A stretch of 64,000 bases of DNA from Solirubrobacter soli DSM 22325 (GCF_000423665.1 NZ_AUIK01000025.1:63858-127857), one strand, 5' to 3'. Shown: positions 8,552-16,828, numbered from the stretch's first letter. A program made the numbers and translations. Notes: a model not told the origin generated them from the sequence alone.

Positions 8552-9907
8552 ATGCGCCTACGACGCAGTCTTTGTTGTGGTTTTGCGACGATTTTGTGCA
8601 GTGTTTCGATCGTCGGAACCGCAGACGCCGCGAAGCGCCTGACGGTCCCCGGAGAGCTCAAGCGGCTCGCCGCCGAAGGCAAGCTGACGCCCGACGACGC
8701 CGCCGCCAAGCGGGCGATCTATGACGACGCGAAGGCGATGGAGAAGAAGCTGACCGGGAGCCGCAAGGTCGAGCTCGGCGGCGTCATCCGCGACCTCGAC
8801 GGGATGGCCGAGCGCGGCTCGTTCTCCCAGCCGAGCCGGCTGCCGGCGCTGTTCCTCACGCTGCAGCGCAACCGCGAGTACTGGGCATCGCAGCCGCTGC
8901 TCAACGCGGGCGCGCGGATCAGCTTCCCCGGCTCGGAGCTCGTCTACCAGCTCTACCCCGGCCACGGGCTGCAGATCCAGTGGCTGGGGACCTTCGGCAA
9001 GCTCAACGGCTACTGGAGCGGCGGCAAGCGCTACGACGCGCGGGCGGGCGCGCTGCTCGACGAGGCGCTGCCGCTGGCCACCGAGCGCGCGGGCGGGCTC
9101 GCGTGGGAGTACCTGTTCCCGTTCGACGGGCAGAACCCGCCGTGGGTGTCCTCGCTCGCCCAGGGCACGGGCCTGCAGGCGATCGCGCGCTCGGCGACCC
9201 GCCTGCAGCGCCAGGCCGACGTCTTCCCGATCGCCCTGCGCGGGCTCGGGATCTTCGAGACGCCCCCGCCCGCCGGCGTGCGCGTCCCGGACGGGAACGG
9301 CGCCCACTACCTGCAGTACTCCGGGCTGCCGAACCTCTTCATCATCAACGGCTTCGTCCAGTCGCTGGTCGGCCTCTATGACTTCGCCGCCCTGACGGGG
9401 GACGCGACGGCGCGCGCGCTGTTCGACGCGGGCGACCTCGCCGCCCGCAAGGAGGTCCCGACCTTCGACACCGGCGCCTGGTCGCTCTACAGCCGCGGCT
9501 CGACGACCTACGAGTCCGACCTCGGCTACCACAAGCTGCTGCGCGACTTCCTCACCCAGCTGTGCAAGCGCACGGCGACCGTCCAGTACTGCAGCGCCGA
9601 GCAGCACTTCACCCAGTACCTGACGACGCCGCCGGTCGTGTCGGTCCTCCCGCGCTCGCTGGTCGCCAAGAGGGCCGGGAAGCTGCGCTTCAAGCTCTCG
9701 AAGATCTCGCGGATCAACCTCACGGTCCGGCGCGGCGAGACGGTCGTGGCGCAGATCAACCCGGGCGTGCTGGGGCGCGGGACCAAGACGATCAACTGGA
9801 CCGCGCCGAAGAAGACCGGGGCCTACACGCTGACCGTCATCGCGACCGATCTGAACAACAACAAGACGAGCGCGTCCGGTGAGGTGACGGTCTCCAAGCG
9901 CCCGTAG
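8552..9907 (+). CDS. Secreted D-glucuronyl C5-epimerase-like protein
   Basis: 451 residues from ATG 8552 with a signal peptide ending around GTADAAKR. The central region (about 130-330) contains the segment GLAWEYLFPFDGQNPPWVSS followed by LAQGTGLQAIARSATRL, which matches the C-terminal catalytic domain family of D-glucuronyl C5-epimerases, and later DTGAWSLYSRGSTTYE. The last 85 residues form an Ig-like or FlgD-like strand-rich domain (SKISRINLTVRRGETVVA ... GAYTLTVIATDLNNN). In animals such enzymes epimerise uronic acids in heparan; here the substrate is probably a surface polysaccharide or the domain acts as a binding fold. It starts 27 bp from the divergent lipoprotein gene. Confidence 0.75.
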   Translation: MRLRRSLCCGFATILCSVSIVGTADAAKRLTVPGELKRLAAEGKLTPDDAAAKRAIYDDAKAMEKKLTGSRKVELGGVIRDLDGMAERGSFSQPSRLPALFLTLQRNREYWASQPLLNAGARISFPGSELVYQLYPGHGLQIQWLGTFGKLNGYWSGGKRYDARAGALLDEALPLATERAGGLAWEYLFPFDGQNPPWVSSLAQGTGLQAIARSATRLQRQADVFPIALRGLGIFETPPPAGVRVPDGNGAHYLQYSGLPNLFIINGFVQSLVGLYDFAALTGDATARALFDAGDLAARKEVPTFDTGAWSLYSRGSTTYESDLGYHKLLRDFLTQLCKRTATVQYCSAEQHFTQYLTTPPVVSVLPRSLVAKRAGKLRFKLSKISRINLTVRRGETVVAQINPGVLGRGTKTINWTAPKKTGAYTLTVIATDLNNNKTSASGEVTVSKRP

Positions 9908-9919
9908 TATGGATTGTTC

Positions 9920-11089
9920 GTGCGGCCGCGGACCATCCTCTACACGGGCAAGGGCGGAGTCGGGAAGACGTCGGTGGCGGCAGCGACCGCGCGCCGCTGC
10001 GCGGCCGCGGGCCTGCGCACGCTGGTGATCTCGACCGATCCCGCCCACTCGCTGGCCGACGCGCTGCAGACCGACGTCGGCGGCACGCCGACGAAGGTGG
10101 GCAAGAAGCTCCAGGCACAACAGGTCCAGGCGCAGGACGAGCTCGAGGTCCACTGGAGCGCGGTCTCGGAGTGGCTCGGGTCACTGCTGGTGGAGCGCGG
10201 CGTGGACCGGATCGCCGCCGAGGAGCTGACCGTCCCGCCCGGCGGCGACGAGCTCTTCTCGTTGCTGGTGCTCAAGGGCCACGTCGAGTCCGGCGAGTGG
10301 GACGTCATCGTGGTCGACTGCGCACCGACCGGCGAGACGCTGCGCCTGCTGTCCTTCCCCGACGCCGCCCGCTGGTGGCTGGACAAGGTCCTGGGTAAGG
10401 AACAGTCGATGATGTCCGCCGCGCGGCCGCTCGCGCGCATGTTCCTCGACGTTCAGCTGCCCGACGAGAAGGTGCTCGCCGAGGTCCAGCGCCTCGTGGG
10501 CAACCTGGTGGCGATGCACGAGCTGCTGCGCGACGGCGCGCGGGTGTCGATGCGGCTGGTGATGACGCCGGACCGGATGGTCGTCGCCGAGGCGATGCGC
10601 ACGTACACGTACCTGAACCTGTACGGGTACCTGACCGACGCGGTGGTCGTGAACCGCGTCTTCCCGGATGAGCTGTCGGAGGGCTACTTCGGCGCCTGGC
10701 ACGCCGTCCAGCAGGAGCAGCTGGCGCTGGTCGCGAGCGCGTTCGCCGTCCCCGTGCTCAAGGCGCCGTACTTCGCGAACGAGGTGATCGGGGCCGAGCG
10801 GCTGGACGATCTGGCGGGCGCGATCTTCGCGGAAGCCGACCCGGCGGCGATCCTCCACGACCGGCTGACGCAGGAGCTGTCGATGAACGGCAGTTCGGCC
10901 TCGCTGCGGCTGGATCTGCCGTTCGCGGAGCGTGGGGACGTGTCGCTGAAGAAGATCGGGCTGGAGCTGCTCGTCCGCGTCGACGGGCACAAGCGGACGA
11001 TCGTGCTGCCGGGCGCGCTGGCGGGCTTCAAGCCGACGTCGGCGACGCTCGAGGGCGGGTCGCTCGTGGTGGGGTTCGAGGATGCCTGA
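9920..11089 (+). CDS. ArsA/GET3-like ATPase with C-terminal HSP20-like domain
   Basis: About 389 residues. GTG at 9920 is preferred (TTG at 9914 is the alternative); TAGTAT at 9905-9910 could be a -10 box giving a nearly leaderless message. The deviant Walker A KGGVGKTS appears within 15 residues of the start, with switch motifs VISTDPAHSLADAL and VIVVDCAPTGETLRLL. The last about 80 residues (LRLDLPFAERGDVSLKKIGL ... VVGFEDA) form the HSP20-like domain often fused to actinobacterial ArsA paralogues. There is no arsenic operon nearby and no Cys metal site, so a chaperone or ATPase-switch role is more likely than arsenite export. It overlaps the next gene by 8 bp. Confidence 0.85.
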   Translation: MRPRTILYTGKGGVGKTSVAAATARRCAAAGLRTLVISTDPAHSLADALQTDVGGTPTKVGKKLQAQQVQAQDELEVHWSAVSEWLGSLLVERGVDRIAAEELTVPPGGDELFSLLVLKGHVESGEWDVIVVDCAPTGETLRLLSFPDAARWWLDKVLGKEQSMMSAARPLARMFLDVQLPDEKVLAEVQRLVGNLVAMHELLRDGARVSMRLVMTPDRMVVAEAMRTYTYLNLYGYLTDAVVVNRVFPDELSEGYFGAWHAVQQEQLALVASAFAVPVLKAPYFANEVIGAERLDDLAGAIFAEADPAAILHDRLTQELSMNGSSASLRLDLPFAERGDVSLKKIGLELLVRVDGHKRTIVLPGALAGFKPTSATLEGGSLVVGFEDA

Positions 11090-11426
11090 GCCCGACCGCG
11101 CGGCATACGAGGCGGCGGAGAAGCTCGTGCGCGAGGCGCAGGAGCGCGCCGAGCAGGCGGCCAACGAGGCGGCGCGCGACGTGCCGCCGAACGGCTGGAG
11201 CTCCGGCTCGCCGCCGCCATCGAGCAGCGCGTTCCCGGACCTGGGCGCCCTGCTCGGGCTGATCGAGGGCCTGCGCGGCCAGCTCCCGCCCGAGCTCGCC
11301 CGCCAGCTGGCCGACGCGCTGCGCGAGCTGCTGATCGCGATCCGGGCGGTGCTCGACTACACGATCGAGCGCCTCGACACGCCGCCCGCGCCGGAGCGCG
11401 AGGTGGAGGACATCCCGATCCAGTGA
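11082..11426 (+). CDS. Small hypothetical protein linked to ArsA-like ATPase
   Basis: 114 residues, ATG 11082, overlapping the ATPase gene. The first 35 residues form a charged Ala/Glu-rich helix (AAYEAAEKLVREAQERAEQA). A Pro/Ser-rich linker follows, then a second amphipathic helix (LRGQLPPELARQLADALREL). No membrane segment, signal or catalytic motif is visible. Its position between the ATPase and a membrane protein, with overlaps on both sides, suggests the three gene products work together. I do not recognise a family. Confidence 0.7.
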   Translation: MPEPDRAAYEAAEKLVREAQERAEQAANEAARDVPPNGWSSGSPPPSSSAFPDLGALLGLIEGLRGQLPPELARQLADALRELLIAIRAVLDYTIERLDTPPAPEREVEDIPIQ

Positions 11427-12187
11427 GTCTGTCCAAGGTCTCAAAGGAGATGCAGCTGGCGGGCCTGGCGGCGATCCTGCTCGCGTTGTCGGAGCTGCTG
11501 CCCTGGTATCAGAAGTCGTACTTCCAGGCGGGCAAGGTCGTCCAGGCCAACGTCAGGGCTCTCGGGGTCTTCACGTTCGTAGAGGCCGCGGTCCTGCTCG
11601 TCGCGGTCGCGGTGCTGTTCCTGGTCTGGGCGCGTTCGCGCGAGAAGGCGTTCCACCTGCCGGGCGGGGACGGCGTCGCGATCACGCTGGCCGGTGGGTG
11701 GGCGGTCCTGCTGCTCGTCTGGCGGCTGTTCGACAAGCCCGGCATCCAGGGCGCGGGCGCGACGATGGGCATCCAGTGGGGGATCTTCGGCGCGCTGCTG
11801 GCCGCGGGGCTGCTGATCGCCGCGGGCGCGCGTGTCCGCGCCGCTCACGCTCCCGAGCCGCCGAACCCGGCGGCGGACGACACGGGCTGGGTCGCTCCCC
11901 CGCAGCGGGAGCCCGACCGGCGGCCCGACCGGCGCCCGCGCGACGCCACCGCGGTCACCGAGATGCTGCGCGAGCGGCCGACGTGGGAAGAGCAGACCAC
12001 GCGCCTGGACGAAAGTACGACGACACGGCTTCCCGACCCCGCGGATGCGCGCACCGAGCGCCTCTTCGACGATCCCTCGCGCGCCAAGACCACGCGTTTA
12101 CCCGAAGATCCCGCGGACGCCCCGACCCGGCGCCAGCGGCGGCCTGAGGACACGCCGCCGCTCTGGGAGGACGACCCGCCCCGTTAG
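11423..12187 (+). CDS. Four-TM membrane protein with charged cytoplasmic tail
   Basis: 254 residues from GTG 11423, whose GTGA overlaps the preceding stop. Four hydrophobic segments occur in the first about 135 residues (AGLAAILLALSELLPW, VEAAVLLVAVAVLFLVW, AITLAGGWAVLLLVW, IFGALLAAGLLIAAGA). They are followed by a long hydrophilic tail rich in Arg, Asp, Thr and Pro with repeated TTRL/TERL phrases. It completes a three-gene unit with the ArsA-like ATPase. The function is unknown; the Thr-rich tail could be a phosphorylation target of Ser/Thr kinases, which is speculation. Confidence 0.75.
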   Translation: MSLSKVSKEMQLAGLAAILLALSELLPWYQKSYFQAGKVVQANVRALGVFTFVEAAVLLVAVAVLFLVWARSREKAFHLPGGDGVAITLAGGWAVLLLVWRLFDKPGIQGAGATMGIQWGIFGALLAAGLLIAAGARVRAAHAPEPPNPAADDTGWVAPPQREPDRRPDRRPRDATAVTEMLRERPTWEEQTTRLDESTTTRLPDPADARTERLFDDPSRAKTTRLPEDPADAPTRRQRRPEDTPPLWEDDPPR

Positions 12188-12198
12188 GCGGCCTATAG

Positions 12199-12222
12199 CT
12201 CATCGGCCGATCGGCCGATGAG
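12199..12222. promoter_or_regulatory. Perfect 24-bp palindrome before the globin chemoreceptor
   Basis: CTCATCGGCCGA followed immediately by TCGGCCGATGAG, a perfect 12+12 palindrome with no spacer, also containing two direct CGGCCGAT units. It starts at the end of a TATAGC hexamer (12194-12199) and ends 6 bases before the GTG start at 12229, covering the expected transcription start and ribosome-binding region. It is a strong candidate operator or RNA hairpin. Confidence 0.65.
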
Positions 12223-12228
12223 GGGGGC

Positions 12229-13767
12229 GTGACCCAGTCTGCCGCTTCCATCTACCAGATCGACGAGCGCGGGCTAGAGCTGCGTCGCTCCTATATGCGT
12301 ATGACCGCCGCCGAGTTCGAGCTCCTCGCCGGAATGCAGGCGTGGGCGGACCGCAACGCCGACGAGATCGGCAAGGCCCTCGCCGAGCACACGTTCACGG
12401 CCGGGCCCGCCGGCGGCTTCCTGCGCGAGTACGCGAACGGGAAGGGCATTCCGCTCGAAGGGCTCAAGAAGGGCTGGGGCTCCGCCCAGGCCGGGCACTT
12501 CAAGGACATCTTCAAGGAGGCCGCCAAGCCGGGCGGCTTCGGGGTCAAGTACTTCGAGGGCCTGCTGGGCGTCGGCGCCCTGCACTCGAAGATCAACCTG
12601 CCGCTGAAGTGGTTCCTCGGCACCTACCCCGTCTTCATCGACCTCGTCCACGACGCGATGCTCGCCGACGTGCCGGAGCCGGCGCGGGTGGTCAAGAAGG
12701 GGTTCGGCCGCAAGGGCGAGGGCATCGACTTCGCGGTGCTGGCCGCCGCCGAGCGCGCGCTGAGCCGCATCTTCAACTACGACTCGCAGGCGATCGTCGA
12801 GTCCTTCTACTACGACACGTTCGCGTCGATGGGCGTGAACCTGAAGATGATGGGCCAGGCCGGCCCGGGCCGCGACATCTCCGACCTCTTCGGCGCCGTG
12901 CGCACCACGATGCACGAGACCCTGCAGACCTTCGGCGCCTCGACCTTCGAGGTCCAGGACATGTGCTCGACCATGAACGTGCGCCTGTCCGAGACCGGCC
13001 AGGCGATCAACGAGATGGCCGAGAGCGCGTCGCGGGTCGCCGAGGCGTCCGCCCGCCAGGCCGACGTCGCCGTCCAGGGCCGCAACTTCGTCGATCAGGC
13101 CTCCAGCGCCGCCGCGACCGCGACCGAGCACAGCCGCACCGGCATCGACGCCGCGATGGGCGCCACCGCCGCCCTCAACGACGCGCGCGAGCGCATCGAT
13201 GAGGCCGCCACCGCGATCACCGCGCTGGCCGGCCGCTCCCAGCAGGTCGGCGGCATCGTCGAGGCGATCCACGACATCGCCCGCCAGACCAACCTGCTCG
13301 CGCTCAACGCCGCCATCGAGGCCGCACGCGCCGGCGAGCGCGGCAAGGGCTTCGCGGTCGTCGCCGACGAGGTCCGCCAGCTGGCCGAGCGCGCCGGCAA
13401 GTCCGCCGCCGACGCCGGCGAGCTGATCGCGGGCATCCAGTCCGAGACCGACCAGGCCGTCCAGCTCGTCCGCAACGCCGCCGACCAGACCCAGGTCGGC
13501 ACCGAAGGCTTCTCCCGCGCCAAGGCGACCCTCGAGGAGATCGACGGCGCCGTCGGCCTGATCACCGTCGAGCTCGACGGCATGTCCAAGCTGACCGCGG
13601 ACATCGCCACCAACGCCGAGGAGACCGCCGCGTCCGCCGAGCAGATGTCGGCGACGACGCAGCAGACCAACGCCTCCACGCAGGAGATCGTCGCATCGGT
13701 CGCGCAGCTCTCGGATCACTCCGAGAAGCTCTCCCGCCTCACCGAACAGCTCGACCTGGCGCGCTAG
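12229..13767 (+). CDS. Soluble globin-coupled methyl-accepting chemotaxis protein (HemAT-like)
   Basis: 512 residues, GTG 12229. Residues about 1-190 form a protoglobin/globin sensor domain; [17 protein letters not shown] carries the likely proximal haem ligand His119 and the Trp/Tyr pattern of that family. There is no membrane segment. From about residue 225 a long helical signalling domain follows, with the MCP hairpin [20 protein letters not shown] then [20 protein letters not shown], the contact site for CheA and CheW. The layout matches HemAT aerotaxis sensors that bind O2. No che or flagellar genes lie in the window, so the partner array must be encoded elsewhere. The gene ends 4 bp inside the convergent gene. 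Confidence 0.92.
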   Translation: MTQSAASIYQIDERGLELRRSYMRMTAAEFELLAGMQAWADRNADEIGKALAEHTFTAGPAGGFLREYANGKGIPLEGLKKGWGSAQAGHFKDIFKEAAKPGGFGVKYFEGLLGVGALHSKINLPLKWFLGTYPVFIDLVHDAMLADVPEPARVVKKGFGRKGEGIDFAVLAAAERALSRIFNYDSQAIVESFYYDTFASMGVNLKMMGQAGPGRDISDLFGAVRTTMHETLQTFGASTFEVQDMCSTMNVRLSETGQAINEMAESASRVAEASARQADVAVQGRNFVDQASSAAATATEHSRTGIDAAMGATAALNDARERIDEAATAITALAGRSQQVGGIVEAIHDIARQTNLLALNAAIEAARAGERGKGFAVVADEVRQLAERAGKSAADAGELIAGIQSETDQAVQLVRNAADQTQVGTEGFSRAKATLEEIDGAVGLITVELDGMSKLTADIATNAEETAASAEQMSATTQQTNASTQEIVASVAQLSDHSEKLSRLTEQLDLAR

Positions 13768-14306
13768 CCGTCGCGCTCGAGGGCGGGGAAACCCGCCCTC
13801 GCCCACGCGCCCGGACCTTCCAGGATCGACGCGAGGTCCGCGCGGGCTTCGGCCAGCACCGCCGGCACCGGAACCTCGGGGGGAACGGGCTTGCCCGGAC
13901 CCCAGTGGGTCCATTGCGTCTCGAACGGCGCCGCGAACCACGCGGCGGGGTCGACGTGCTCGAGCAGGACGGCGTTCTCGCCCGCCGGCCGCCCGCGCCA
14001 GCGTGGGCCGACGGGGACGCGGCCGGCGTAGCCCGGTCCGAGCAGTTGGACGCCGAACGCATCCGGCGCGAGCACCGCCTCGAACGCTTCCTTGGAGAAT
14101 CCGCGGCCGCGGTGCTTTGAGCGGCGATCCGGCCAGTCGGCTCCGACCATCCCCTGTACGCGCAACGTCTCACCTGGTGAGCGTCCGCGCCACACGCGTC
14201 CGTACGCGAGCCGCCCGGCGTGGCGTTCCAGGAAGGCGGCCAACTCGCTGAGCGTCGCCTGCCACCAGTCGGGCGTCTCGTCCTCCGTCCCGACGATCAG
14301 ATCCAC
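13764..14306 (-). CDS. Hypothetical protein, second of an overlapping pair
   Basis: About 180 residues if started at GTG 14306, which overlaps the stop of the upstream gene (10-bp overlap). The frame stays open further upstream, but that part is arginine-rich shadow sequence of the neighbour. The protein begins [20 protein letters not shown] and is hydrophilic with many Trp and aromatic residues ([20 protein letters not shown]). There is no signal peptide, membrane segment or recognised motif. The tight coupling with the upstream gene suggests a two-protein unit; the domain style recalls paired accessory or immunity-type proteins, but nothing proves that. Confidence 0.65.
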   Translation of the reverse strand: MDLIVGTEDETPDWWQATLSELAAFLERHAGRLAYGRVWRGRSPGETLRVQGMVGADWPDRRSKHRGRGFSKEAFEAVLAPDAFGVQLLGPGYAGRVPVGPRWRGRPAGENAVLLEHVDPAAWFAAPFETQWTHWGPGKPVPPEVPVPAVLAEARADLASILEGPGAWARAGFPALERDG

Positions 14307-14875
14307 CGCCCGGAGAACGGGATCGCCGCCATGCCCCGGAACGCCGCCCCCCGGCAGGCCATCACCTCTGGGTGCGACCCGCGATCGGCGACCTGCTCGC
14401 CGGGCTCGACGTCGAAGAGGCCCGCGTCGACCCGGAGCGAGCAGCGGTCCGCGGCGCCGTCGAACCGGGCCCACTCGACCGCGTGCGCGACCACCGCGCG
14501 GTGTGCTTCCGGGTCCGGATGCCAGCGGTACCAGCGGTTCGCCTTACTCTCCCGCTCGCCGCGGACGCACACCCGGACCGCCAGCATCGCCGCCCGCCAA
14601 GGGAGCACATAGGGATCGCGCGGCGCGAACACCGACACCGTCCCGTCGACCGTCAGCCGGTCCGCGATCGCCGGCAGCGCCAGGTCGAAGACGTCCCATT
14701 CGCCGAAGGTCTCGTCAAACGGCTTCGCGACCGCCCGAACTGCCGCCCGCATGGCCCGTTGGGCCTCGGCGAGATCGCCGTCGTCGGGTACGAAGAGGAG
14801 CAGCATGCTCCACGTTGCGCCGGCGTCGGCGACCTTCTCGCGCCAGACGGTCCAGACGTTCTCGCGGATCCGCAC
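14297..14875 (-). CDS. Hypothetical protein, first of an overlapping pair
   Basis: 192 residues from GTG 14875 (VRIRENVWTVWREKVADAG). Soluble, with about equal acidic and basic residues and no signal peptide. Segments such as AEAQRAMRAAVRAVAKPFDE and EWDVFDLALPAIADRL suggest an alternating alpha/beta fold, but I do not recognise a family. The stop codon lies inside the start region of the next gene, so the two are probably translated together. A palindromic repeat sits just upstream at 14883-14911. Confidence 0.65.
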   Translation of the reverse strand: MRIRENVWTVWREKVADAGATWSMLLLFVPDDGDLAEAQRAMRAAVRAVAKPFDETFGEWDVFDLALPAIADRLTVDGTVSVFAPRDPYVLPWRAAMLAVRVCVRGERESKANRWYRWHPDPEAHRAVVAHAVEWARFDGAADRCSLRVDAGLFDVEPGEQVADRGSHPEVMACRGAAFRGMAAIPFSGRWI

Positions 14876-14882
14876 GCGCGAA

Positions 14883-14911
14883 AACCTAAAGGGGCCAGGC
14901 CCCTTTAGGTT
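14883..14911. repeat. REP-like palindrome, copy 1 (AAGGGGnCAGnCCCCTT family)
   Basis: AACCTAAAGGGGCC (14883-14896), a single A, then GGCCCCTTTAGGTT (14898-14911): a perfect 14-bp inverted repeat in the gap between two reverse-strand genes. Its core AAGGGG-C-CAG-G-CCCCTT matches two other copies at 38967 and 39031. It could also stop transcripts of the FMN-reductase gene that ends at 14918. Confidence 0.75.
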
Positions 14912-14917
14912 CTGCAG

Positions 14918-15466
14918 TTACACCGCGACGCGGTCGCGCGTCTCGGCGCGCAGCTCTTCGAGAATGCCGGCGAGGGCCAGTGACAGGTCCTCGTCGACGA
15001 GGGCGCCGTGCGGGTGGAAGGCGTCGTCGGCCATGCCGACCGGCAGCTCGCGGTCGATGACGCGGGCGCCGATCGCGGAGAGGACCTTGCGGGCCTCGGC
15101 CTGCGCCCAGACCGCGCCGAAGAGGCCGGTGGAGGCGCCGACGACCGCGGCGGGCTTGTTGCGCAGCGGCGAGTCCGCCAGCGGGCGCGAGAGCCAGTCG
15201 AGGGCGTTCTTGAGCTGGCCCGGGATCGAGTGGTTGTACTCGGGCGTGGAGACCAGGACGGCGTCGGCTTCGGCGATGGCGTCGAAGAGCGCCTGGACCT
15301 CGTCGGGGCGGGTGTGCTCGTCGTCCTCGTCGAACGGCGGGATCAGCTTGAGCCCATCGAACTCGACGAGCTCGGCCTCCCCGGGCAGCAGGTCGCCCGC
15401 CGCCCGGAGGAGCTTGGAGTTGTGGGAGCCGGCGCGCAGGCTGCCGGAGAGACCGAGAACCTTCAT
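14918..15466 (-). CDS. NADPH-dependent FMN reductase
   Basis: 182 residues, ATG 15466, a flavodoxin-like fold of the NADPH-FMN/chromate reductase family. The N-terminal MKVLGLSGSLRAGSHNSKLL holds the GSLRxxSxN phosphate-binding loop for FMN, and VLVSTPEYNHSIPGQLKNAL is the family signature in the middle. Length is typical. Such enzymes reduce flavin, quinones or oxidants in the cytoplasm using NADPH. It lies six bases downstream of the yceI-like gene stop on the same strand, so the two may share a transcript from the promoter near 16090. Confidence 0.92.
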   Translation of the reverse strand: MKVLGLSGSLRAGSHNSKLLRAAGDLLPGEAELVEFDGLKLIPPFDEDDEHTRPDEVQALFDAIAEADAVLVSTPEYNHSIPGQLKNALDWLSRPLADSPLRNKPAAVVGASTGLFGAVWAQAEARKVLSAIGARVIDRELPVGMADDAFHPHGALVDEDLSLALAGILEELRAETRDRVAV

Positions 15467-15472
15467 CGCTCG

Positions 15473-16024
15473 TTAGGCCTTCGCCAGCTCGAGCTCGACG
15501 ACCAGCTTGACCTCGTTGGCGAGCGCGAAGCCGCCCTTGGGGAGCGGGGCGTTCCAGTCGAGGCCGTACTCGGTGCGGTCGACGATCGCCTCGAGCTCGA
15601 TGCCGACCTTCTCGACGTCGCCGAAGGTGACGGCCGGCTCGGAGATCGTGCCGCGCGCCTCGATCGGGCGGGAGTTGCCCTTGATGGTCAGCTCACCGTC
15701 GACGATCAGCGCGTTGCCCTCGGCGCGGATCAGCGTCGAGGAGAAGGTGACGTACGGGTGACGCTCGGTGTCGAAGAAGTCCGGCGCCTTCAGATGGGCG
15801 GCGAGGTTCTCGTCCTTGACCGAGATCGAGTCGGCGGACACGCGGCCCTCGAGGCGCAGGGTGCCGTCCTCGTTGGCGGTGAGGGTCGCGTCGTAGTCCT
15901 CAAAACGGCCCCGGAACGTCGAGACGACCATGTGCTTGACGGCGAAGCCCACGTTGGAGTGGACCTTGTCGACCGCCCACGTCGTGCCGGCGGGGATCGG
16001 GGTGGTGGAGGTGATGGCGCTCAT
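15473..16024 (-). CDS. YceI-family lipid-binding protein
   Basis: 183 residues from ATG 16024 (MSAITSTTPIPAGTTWAVDK). The frame is open further upstream but that would cross the promoter region. It has the hallmark pattern of YceI proteins: TWAVDKVHSNVGFAVKHMVV, then FRGRFEDYDA, DFFDTERHPYVTFSST and a C-terminal VKLVVELELAKA, forming a lipocalin-like barrel that binds isoprenoid or lipid chains. No signal peptide is present, so it is cytoplasmic, as in many actinobacterial members. It is divergent from a TetR-family gene; two operator-like repeats lie in the gap, so it is probably repressed by that regulator. Confidence 0.9.
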   Translation of the reverse strand: MSAITSTTPIPAGTTWAVDKVHSNVGFAVKHMVVSTFRGRFEDYDATLTANEDGTLRLEGRVSADSISVKDENLAAHLKAPDFFDTERHPYVTFSSTLIRAEGNALIVDGELTIKGNSRPIEARGTISEPAVTFGDVEKVGIELEAIVDRTEYGLDWNAPLPKGGFALANEVKLVVELELAKA

Positions 16025-16053
16025 GGGGTTGGGGTGTCCTTCTGGCTCGTATC

Positions 16054-16067
16054 CGGACCGTGGTCCG
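16054..16067. promoter_or_regulatory. TetR-type operator 1
   Basis: CGGACC-gt-GGTCCG, a perfect 6+6 inverted repeat with a 2-base centre, located 30 bp upstream of the yceI-like start. Its centre is 41 bp from that of operator 2, close to four helical turns. Read on the reverse strand it falls just after the -10 candidate. Confidence 0.6.
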
Positions 16068-16083
16068 CTTGATGCAGGTACTG

Positions 16084-16113
16084 TAGCACCTGATCGGACT
16101 ACGGTCCACTTAG
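16084..16113 (-). promoter_or_regulatory. Candidate yceI promoter overlapping operator 2
   Basis: Operator 2 (16095-16108) reads CGGACT-ac-GGTCCA, differing from operator 1 at three positions. On the reverse strand TGGACC (-35, within operator 2) and TACAGT (-10) are separated by 17 bases, an ideal promoter spacing for the yceI-like gene. A repressor bound here would block the -35 element. On the forward strand TATAGT at 16115-16120 is a separate -10 candidate for the regulator's transcript. Confidence 0.5.
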
Positions 16114-16127
16114 CTATAGTTGTTCTC

Positions 16128-16211
16128 ATGACAACCGCCCCCGACACCGCCCGAGCAGCCGCCGCAGCGCGGCGCGAAGACGCGCGGGCGCGCGAGCGGT
16201 GGTCGGCGTGA
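16128..16211 (+). CDS. Possible 27-residue leader peptide ahead of the TetR gene
   Basis: ATG 16128 opens MTTAPDTARAAAAARREDAR and runs 27 codons to a TGA that overlaps the GTG start of the regulator (GTGA at 16208-16211). TATAGT at 16115-16120 ends exactly seven bases before this ATG, as expected for a leaderless message, which is common in Actinomycetota. The peptide is Ala/Arg-rich and resembles no family. Translation of it could couple to the regulator. An alternative is that it is simply the untranslated leader. Confidence 0.4.
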   Translation: MTTAPDTARAAAAARREDARARERWSA

Positions 16212-16828
16212 GCGCGCTGCCGATGGCGGGCGGGGCGTTGCCGTTGGCGGGCGGCGAGCGGCCGGAGCGGGCGGATGCGGCGGAGAACCGCCGGAAGGTC
16301 CTCGCGGCGGCGGAGCGGCTGTTCAACGGCGGCAGCCCCGACTGCGTGACGATGGACGCCGTCGCCGCGGAGGCGGGCGTGGGCAAGGGGACGCTGTTCC
16401 GGCGTTTCGGCGACCGCGCGGGCCTCGTGCGCGCGCTCGTGTCGGAGACCGAGTCGCGCCTGCAGGACGAGATGATCCGCGGGGCGGCACCGCTCGGCCC
16501 GGGCGCGCCCCCACTCGAGCGCCTGCTGGCCTTCGGCCGCGCCTACATCGAGTTCCTCAGCCGCCACGGCGAGCTGCTGCGCCTTGCCGAGAACTCGCTC
16601 GACGGCCAGCTCGAGAGCTCGCCCTACGTCTTCTACCGCACCCACGTCACGATGCTGCTGCGCGAGGCGGGCCTCGGCGATCGGTCCGAGTTCCTCGCCG
16701 ACGTGATCCTCGCCCCGCTGCGGGCGACGATGTTCTCGTACCTGCGCGGCGTCCGGCGGCTCAGCTGCGCGGAGCTGGCCGACGCGCACGCGGACCTCTG
16801 CACCCGCCTCCTAGACTCAACCCGATGA
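16208..16828 (+). CDS. TetR-family transcriptional repressor
   Basis: About 206 residues using GTG 16208; GTG 16199 is an alternative. The DNA-binding domain follows a short leader: AAENRRKVLAAAERLFNGG, then VTMDAVAAEAGVGKGTLFRR with FGDRAGLVRALV, the classic TetR helix-turn-helix. The C-terminal ligand domain includes LLRLAENSLDGQLESSPYVF. It likely binds the two CGGACC-type palindromes between itself and the divergent yceI-like gene. Its stop overlaps the start of the MoxR gene by 4 bp, so it appears to be co-transcribed with the ATPase and VWA genes and may autoregulate them. Confidence 0.9.
   Translation: MSALPMAGGALPLAGGERPERADAAENRRKVLAAAERLFNGGSPDCVTMDAVAAEAGVGKGTLFRRFGDRAGLVRALVSETESRLQDEMIRGAAPLGPGAPPLERLLAFGRAYIEFLSRHGELLRLAENSLDGQLESSPYVFYRTHVTMLLREAGLGDRSEFLADVILAPLRATMFSYLRGVRRLSCAELADAHADLCTRLLDSTR

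Noticed and set aside
9914-11089. arsA arsenite-pump ATPase
   Set aside because: Only one ATPase half, no Cys metal site, no arsB/arsR neighbours and a C-terminal HSP20-like domain; the arsenic role is not supported.
12274-13941. 555-codon reverse frame opposite the chemoreceptor
   Set aside because: Gly/Leu/Arg-rich shadow of the heptad-rich MCP coding sequence; no start signal or domain.
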